Shown here: positions 59,863 to 64,000 of the stretch, one piece after another
Position numbering within the stretch: position 1 is the stretch's first letter
Layout of the letters: each line of letters opens with the position of its first letter
NCBI RefSeq assembly: GCF_027886425.1
Contig: NZ_CP115671.1
Span: 1,674,001 to 1,738,000, forward strand
Direction of reading: 5' to 3'
Source of the DNA: Brevundimonas vesicularis
GTDB lineage: Bacteria; Pseudomonadota; Alphaproteobacteria; Caulobacterales; Caulobacteraceae
Length of the DNA: 64,000 nucleotides
Position numbers and translations under genes: made by a program
Notes under the pieces: generated by a model
Databases searched by the model: none
The model's input: only the letters and a program-made list of their open reading frames with translations
What the model was told of the DNA's origin: nothing

Positions 59863-60143
59863 CTCCTGGACCCGACGACGCTGTCGATCTCCCGGTCCAA
59901 GGCTTCAAGCGCGAGGTGACCCGCTCGGCGCGTCGCCAGATCGGGTTGGCCAATCTTCCCTTGGGCCTCGGCGAACCGATAGGCTTGGCTTTCGGTCAGG
60001 ACGTGGCCTCTGATACTCACCGGCGCCGCGTTGTCGTTTACCGCCGACGGGTGGTTGTCGTTGGCCCCGATCATCCTGGGAGCGGAGGGCTTGGCGTAGC
60101 GGCCCTTGCGGAGCTTCGCCTTGGCTTTGGATTGCTTGCTCAT
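59859..60143 (-). CDS. Small basic phage protein, unknown function
   Basis: A 94-residue protein with start MSKQSKAKAKLRKGRYAKPS, very basic at the N-terminus, followed by NDNHPSAVNDNAAPV and a helical end (RFAEAQGKIGQPDLATRRAG). It overlaps the neighbours by four bases on both sides, so it is translated with them. It could bind DNA or RNA. No family is recognised. Confidence 0.5.
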   Translation of the reverse strand: MSKQSKAKAKLRKGRYAKPSAPRMIGANDNHPSAVNDNAAPVSIRGHVLTESQAYRFAEAQGKIGQPDLATRRAGHLALEALDREIDSVVGSRR

Positions 60144-60619
60144 GCGGCGGCGTCCTCTGGCTGGCTGATATTCTGGTTGGCGGGCTCCCACAGAAGCTTA
60201 TTCTCGGTAGGGTGTTTGTCGGAGCGGCGCCGCGATGGTGTGTTCCAGCTTCGACCTTCAACTTGGGCGACAACGACCCATCCGGCGGCGCGGAGTGACG
60301 TTCCGGCCTCACGGGCCAAAGTGTATGTGCCGATCCGGCGGAACCCCAAGGCGAGCGCTGCGCGTGCGCATTTCCCAAGTAGGAACGACGGTGCGTTTCT
60401 TGCGCCATCCACGACACAGAGACGGGTCACCTCGGCTGTAAGCCCGTCGTCGCGATGGCGGGCGACCGGACGACCGACAATGGCCACCCCGACAAGATCG
60501 TCGCCGACAAAGGCCCCGATGCTGAACAGGTGACCGACCGGCGGCGTGTGGTGGCGGTGATGCTCCGCAACGAACGATGCCGCGTCGGCGAACTCAATGC
60601 GCTGATGACGCAGGGTCAT
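60140..60619 (-). CDS. XF1762-like (GNAT-fold) phage protein
   Basis: A 159-residue protein. The segment FVAEHHRHHTPPVGHLFSIG followed by GVAIVGRPVARHRDDG and LGFRRIGTYTLAREAGTSLR is characteristic of the XF1762 family, a GNAT-like fold found in many prophages near replication genes. The function is unknown, possibly nucleotide or tRNA related. The ATG overlaps the replication gene stop, so they are coupled. Confidence 0.75.
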   Translation of the reverse strand: MTLRHQRIEFADAASFVAEHHRHHTPPVGHLFSIGAFVGDDLVGVAIVGRPVARHRDDGLTAEVTRLCVVDGARNAPSFLLGKCARAALALGFRRIGTYTLAREAGTSLRAAGWVVVAQVEGRSWNTPSRRRSDKHPTENKLLWEPANQNISQPEDAAA

Positions 60620-61082
60620 GCCGCCGCTCCTCCTTCAAACAGGTCAGGCTTGGGGGTGTCGTTGGCCGCAGCCGGGCTGAACCCAAACTCGGCGAGGATA
60701 GCTTGCGGGACGCGGCAGCCGGGGCGCCAGGGGCCGGGCCAGCGTCGTCCTTGGGCCAGTAGCGGTTCTGGCGATACTCGCGGATCCAACGCCGCCAGCG
60801 CTCGTCGGCGGGCTGGGCCTGGGCCTGGCGCTGGGCCAGCGAGGCGACGGCGGTCTTCGGCGCACGCTCGATGGCCGCCGCGATCCAGTTCCGCCACGCC
60901 GCACGCCAGTCGGCACAGCGCCGGTCGTTCTGGGCGGCGTGATTGCGGAACCGCTCGGCCTGAGCCGTCACGTCGAGGTTCGCTCCGGCTGCTCGGGCCT
61001 TCGCTTGCTGCTCGGCGATGGCGTCCGCTGTCGGAAATCCATCGGGGATCGGCTTGGACGGCTTCCGCCGAGAACGGCCCTC

Positions 61083-61164
61083 GGGGGGTAGGGGGGTATT
61101 ATATTCGCGGGAGGGTGTGGGTGGTTGGGGGGTCTGGGGGAAGGAGGGAGAGGGAGGGAGGCTC
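61083..61164 (+). other. G-rich, quadruplex-prone tract inside the replication gene
   Basis: On the plus strand runs of three to six G are closely spaced (GGGGGG at 61083-61088 and 61091-61096, then further GGG runs up to about 61160), with an AT-rich island TATTATATT at 61097-61105 between. Four close G-runs satisfy a G-quadruplex pattern. On the coding strand they encode Pro/Leu repeats. Confidence 0.6.
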
Positions 61165-61194
61165 CTTCGTCCTGACCGTCAGAAATGACGTCAG

Positions 61195-61224
61195 TTCTGA
61201 CGCTTTCTGACGCTTTCTGACGCT
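61195..61224. repeat. Three tandem 10-base repeats (iteron-like) in the replication gene
   Basis: TTCTGACGCT occurs three times without change at 61195-61204, 61205-61214 and 61215-61224. Related GACG/CGTC words continue to about 61175. Beside the AT-rich island and purine-rich tract to the left, the layout resembles a lambda-type origin inside the initiator gene. Confidence 0.6.
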
Positions 61225-61374
61225 TGCGCTCTTCGTAGCGCGCCTGGCGTTCTGCACCCTTCGTGCGCTGGCGAGCAGCATCGCCACCCTCGGCTTGGGC
61301 TTCGGCGACACGAAGGATCTGCTCGGCGGTTAGGCCGAGGTCGACGAGTTCACGCAGGGCTGAAAGGCTCAGGC

Positions 61375-62790
61375 TCATGACCGCTCCGTGTTGGTGATGA
61401 GGTCGATTTCGGCCCGATAGTCCTGGGGCTCGCTGCCCTCGGACCCGTGGCGGTTCTTGGCGATGATCACGTCCATGCGCGTGCGCAGGCCGGCGACCTC
61501 CATTTCCCATTCAAGATGGGCGTCGGTGTGCGCCTTCGGCTCGGCCTTCTGCAGGTAGTAGACCTCGCGGAAGGGAAAGAGGACGGCGTCGGCGTCCTGC
61601 TCGATGGAGCCGGATTCCCGAAGGTCGGACAGCATCGGCCGCTTGTCGTCCCGGCTCTCGACGGAGCGGTTCAACTGGCTGAGCAGGATGATCGCGATCT
61701 TGGCTTCACGAGCCAGGGTCTTCAGGGCGCCGGTCATCTCAGCGATGGCGCTGGCCTCGTTGCGGCCGGCGAGGGCGGGGCGGCGCATCAGCTGCAGGTA
61801 GTCGATGCCAATGGCCGCCAGATCGCCACGGCGTTTCATGGCCCAGACGGCGCGGCTGACGTCTTCGACGGACACGCCGGCGCGGTCGCGGAGCCAGAGG
61901 TTCTTGGGAATGGATTGTTTCGCGCGGTGAAGGGCTTGCAGATCGAAGCTCGTCAACGGCTGGACCTTTGCGATGTCGGAGAAGCTGACGGGCTGGTCTT
62001 CCTCGACCGTCAGACGCGACAGGGCGCGGTCGTTCAGCTGGTCGGTGTCCATTTCCAGCGAGAAGCCGGCGAAGAGCTTGCCAGGGTTCCGCAGGGCGGC
62101 GCCGTAGAGGACGTTGCCCAGCAGCGCCGTCTTGCCCATGCCGGGGCGCCCGGCCATAACGATGACAGAACCGGGCAGCAGGCCGCCGAGGCGCTTGTCG
62201 ATCGATGACAGGCCGGTCTGGACACCCTTGGGCTTGCCGGTGGCCACTTCCAGCTCCAGCCGGTCCATGCGGGCTTGGGCTGCGTCCCACGCGTTCACAA
62301 ACAGGGCGTCTTCGGGGGCGGCGCCGCGTTCAGCCTCTTCAAGCTCAGCACGCGCCTTGGCGACGGCCATATAGCCGCTGTGCTCGGGGTCACGGGCCGA
62401 GGTCAGCGTCTCCGTCGCCATTTTGATCAGGCGGCGCCGGACGGCTGTGTCCGCGATCTGCTCGGCATAGGCGCGGATCGTGTTGGCGGGTGGGGCGGCA
62501 TCCCAGAGACGACGCAGATACGGCAGGCCGCCGAAGTGTTCGAACGCAGGATCCGGCGCCAGGTCGTTCTGGATGGTGGCGGGCTCAGCCAGCTTGCCGG
62601 CGGTGATCAACCGACCGACCAGGGCGTAGATGCGCTGATGGTACGGCTCAGAGAAATCCTCTGGCGTGACAAGGTCGTGGACCTGCCTGTGCGCCTCGTT
62701 GCTGAAGAGGAGGATGCCTAGCAAGGCTTGTTCAGCCTCTAGGTTCAGAGGAAGGTTCGAACCCTCGTCTTGGTCGCGCGGGTCCATCAT
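61375..62790 (-). CDS. Replicative DNA helicase (DnaB family)
   Basis: A 471-residue hexameric helicase for phage DNA replication. The N-terminal domain (LEAEQALLGILLFSNEAHRQ) is followed by the RecA-like core with Walker A AGRPGMGKTALLG, Walker B-like LAAIGIDYLQLM, and motif RLSQLNRSVESRDDKRPMLS with DLRESGSIEQDADAV. The length is normal. Its stop overlaps the replication protein start (ATGA) and its start overlaps the stop of the small gene upstream. It would replace or supplement the host DnaB. Confidence 0.93.
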   Translation of the reverse strand: MMDPRDQDEGSNLPLNLEAEQALLGILLFSNEAHRQVHDLVTPEDFSEPYHQRIYALVGRLITAGKLAEPATIQNDLAPDPAFEHFGGLPYLRRLWDAAPPANTIRAYAEQIADTAVRRRLIKMATETLTSARDPEHSGYMAVAKARAELEEAERGAAPEDALFVNAWDAAQARMDRLELEVATGKPKGVQTGLSSIDKRLGGLLPGSVIVMAGRPGMGKTALLGNVLYGAALRNPGKLFAGFSLEMDTDQLNDRALSRLTVEEDQPVSFSDIAKVQPLTSFDLQALHRAKQSIPKNLWLRDRAGVSVEDVSRAVWAMKRRGDLAAIGIDYLQLMRRPALAGRNEASAIAEMTGALKTLAREAKIAIILLSQLNRSVESRDDKRPMLSDLRESGSIEQDADAVLFPFREVYYLQKAEPKAHTDAHLEWEMEVAGLRTRMDVIIAKNRHGSEGSEPQDYRAEIDLITNTERS

Positions 62791-62969
62791 GCCGCCTTCT
62801 CCGTGAAGAGAGGGCCGCAGCGGATGGTCTCAGCGCGGGCTACAGCAGCCTCGGCATGGCGGGTGAGCAGTGCAGCCGCCTGAGGGTAGCGCTTGGCCCG
62901 AGCCTTGGCTTCCCGACGCAGGGTGTCGGCGTAGAACAGTTCGAACGCTACAAGATCGCGTCTATTCAT
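62787..62969 (-). CDS. Small replication-operon protein, unknown function
   Basis: A 60-residue basic helical protein (MNRRDLVAFELFYADTLRRE, then ALLTRHAEAAVARAETIRCG). ATG 62969 is chosen; the stop overlaps the helicase start. No family is recognised. Short genes of this type lie in front of dnaB in many phages. Confidence 0.5.
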   Translation of the reverse strand: MNRRDLVAFELFYADTLRREAKARAKRYPQAAALLTRHAEAAVARAETIRCGPLFTEKAA

Positions 62970-63315
62970 GGCGGCCCCCATCGTTGGCGGCCTTGGTCAG
63001 GTTGGCGAACGCCTGCTCCGCGGCGGCGCGCCGGATCGGGCCGGTGTAGATCGAGACATGGGCGAAGCGCCCGAAGGTAGAGGCGGCGCCCTCGGCGTCG
63101 AGACGGGCGCATAGGGCATCCTTCACGGCCGAGAGCACGCCCTCGCAATGCAGGACCAGATCGGCGTCGCTGATGCCTGCGATGGCGACGGCTGTGGCCA
63201 TGCGCGCATCGGCCCTCACCTTGGCGTCACGCGCCTTCTGAGCGGCGGTGCGGCGGTCCTTGTCGATCTGGGTCAGGACGCGATCGGAGAAGTCGCGGCG
63301 TTGGGGACGGGACAT
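62962..63315 (-). CDS. Uncharacterised phage protein of the replication operon
   Basis: A 117-residue protein. ATG 63315 (MSRPQRRDFSDRVLTQIDKD) overlaps the stop of the upstream GcrA-like gene. The N-terminal half is Arg/Lys-rich and helical; the C-terminal half has VLHCEGVLSAVKDALCARLD. It ends eight bases into the next gene. No domain is recognised. Composition is like its neighbours. Confidence 0.5.
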   Translation of the reverse strand: MSRPQRRDFSDRVLTQIDKDRRTAAQKARDAKVRADARMATAVAIAGISDADLVLHCEGVLSAVKDALCARLDAEGAASTFGRFAHVSIYTGPIRRAAAEQAFANLTKAANDGGRHE

Positions 63316-64000
63316 CAGGCGGCCCACCGACGGTTGGCACGCTCAAGGTTCTCCTTGGGCTTCGGCTGGGTGATGTCGCGGGCGAAGGCGCGCTGGGCGT
63401 GGTCGAGGCAGTAGGAACACTTCTCGATGCCCTGATAGATCGGGGCGCCACAGGCCAGCTGGTCGGCCGCGCGGGCGGGCGTCCCGACGGGCCAAGCGCA
63501 TTGACCGAAGCTGCGACCGACCATGGGGACCGAGTTGTCGTTCGCCGCGTCGATCGTCCGCTTGATGATCAGGCGGCCGGCGGCGGCCTTCTCGGCGCGC
63601 TGCTCAGCGGTGCTGTCGGACTTGGACTTGGACAGGTCGAAAGGCTGCGAGACGGTGGCCTTCGGGGGCTTGGGATGCTTCGGGGGCGAGGCTCGCGAAC
63701 GGGCTTCACCTTCGCGGTCTTGGCAACGGTCCCGGGCTTTGCGTTCGTCTTCCGGCCTTCGCTCAAGCCGTGCCGGTGAACCATGCCGATCACCATGTTT
63801 CGGGTCCAGGTCGGGCCCATCAGCCGGGCGATGTTGCTTGCCGACTTATTTTCCAGCCACAGGCGTTCGACGTGCTCGACAGTCTCGGGCGTGTGGAGCG
63901 CATTGCCGCGCCGACGGTCCCCCAGCCCGAAACTCTTTCGGATGCTACGGACGCTGGTCTCGGATATGCCGAGGCGGTCGCCGATCTGGGTTCCGCTCAG
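63315..64000 (-). pseudogene. GcrA-like cell-cycle regulator, partial at the window edge and frameshifted
   Basis: From the right edge the minus strand reads a helix-turn-helix (LSGTQIGDRLGISETSVRSI) and a GcrA-type N-terminal part (VERLWLENKSASNIARLMGP, then VIGMVHRHGL). The frame breaks near the five-base C run on the minus strand at about 63690-63694. With one more C it continues PPKHPKPPKATVSQPFDL to the conserved GcrA zinc-like end (GQCAWPVG...CGAPIYQGIEKCSYC-DHAQRAF). GcrA controls transcription at GANTC-methylated promoters in Caulobacterales. The start is outside the window. Confidence 0.75.

Larger units (their letters stand above)
60616..61378 (-). pseudogene. Phage replication protein (lambda O-like), with two apparent frameshifts
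   Basis: Start MSLSLSALRELVDLGLTAEQ overlaps the helicase stop. The frame runs through a basic stretch (ERQARYEERKRQK) to SLPLPPS, then breaks in the G/C-rich tract near 61120-61140. In the next frame it continues PTPSREYNTPLPPEGRSRRK, AERFRNHAAQNDRRCADWRA, and REYRQNRYWPKDDAG. It breaks again near 60735-60750 and ends AILAEFGFSPAAANDTP. Single missing C/G bases explain both. The C-terminal DWRAAWRNW helix is typical of phage initiators and helicase loaders. Three tandem repeats lie inside the gene. Confidence 0.7.

Noticed and set aside
61195..61224. CRISPR array from the three tandem repeats
   Set aside because: The 10-base repeats touch each other with no spacers and lie inside a coding gene. 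No other regular repeat-spacer pattern was seen in the window.

Overview
The window looks like a chromosome segment of a Caulobacterales alphaproteobacterium, most likely Brevundimonas or a close relative. The DNA is GC-rich with strong GC bias at third codon positions, and the gene orders (serS-surE-pcm-M23 lipoprotein-yajC-secD-secF and mreB-mreC-mreD-mrdA-rodA) are typical of that group. No database search was possible, so the genus is an inference.

Positions 1-24,746 are host core genome: the end of prmA, an aminopeptidase P, a cNMP-binding patatin-like esterase, serS carrying an unusual internal insertion, surE, pcm, a LysM/M23 lipoprotein, the Sec accessory genes yajC-secD-secF, an aspartate-type aminotransferase, a TVP38-family membrane protein, a hemerythrin, the elongasome operon mreBCD-mrdA-rodA, two acyl-CoA dehydrogenases and an Hsp70-like protein.

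From about 24,820 to the right edge lies a siphovirus-type prophage that runs out of the window. Its left attachment site is the 3' end of a tRNA gene, probably tRNA-Ser, on the minus strand, followed by a tyrosine integrase. The rest is mostly minus-strand. Read from right to left it holds replication and regulation (a GcrA-like protein, a DnaB helicase, and a replication protein with iteron-like repeats and a G-rich tract inside its gene), packaging (small and large terminase), head (portal, DUF2213 protease/scaffold, capsid), head-tail connection, tail tube, a regulatory and defence block, tape measure, tail tip, SGNH-hydrolase tail fibre, and lysis (holin-like proteins, GH19 endolysin, nested Rz/Rz1 spanins).

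Several cargo genes interrupt the virion modules. A cassette of DNA cytosine methyltransferase, DUF262 protein and HEPN-type nuclease sits between the tail chaperone and tape-measure genes. It is joined by overlapping start and stop codons to a Rha/KilAC regulator and ends in a strong terminator. Beside it are a ribbon-helix-helix regulator with a palindromic operator and a superinfection-immunity membrane protein. A TIR/SEFIR protein and a zinc-ribbon DUF4145 protein lie between packaging and replication. Small plus-strand genes are scattered among the minus-strand late genes.

Many prophage genes are broken by an apparent one-base loss, several of them in runs of five G or C, while the 24.7 kb of host genes show none. 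This is either prophage decay or a base-calling artefact, and raw reads would decide. Affected genes are annotated across the break.
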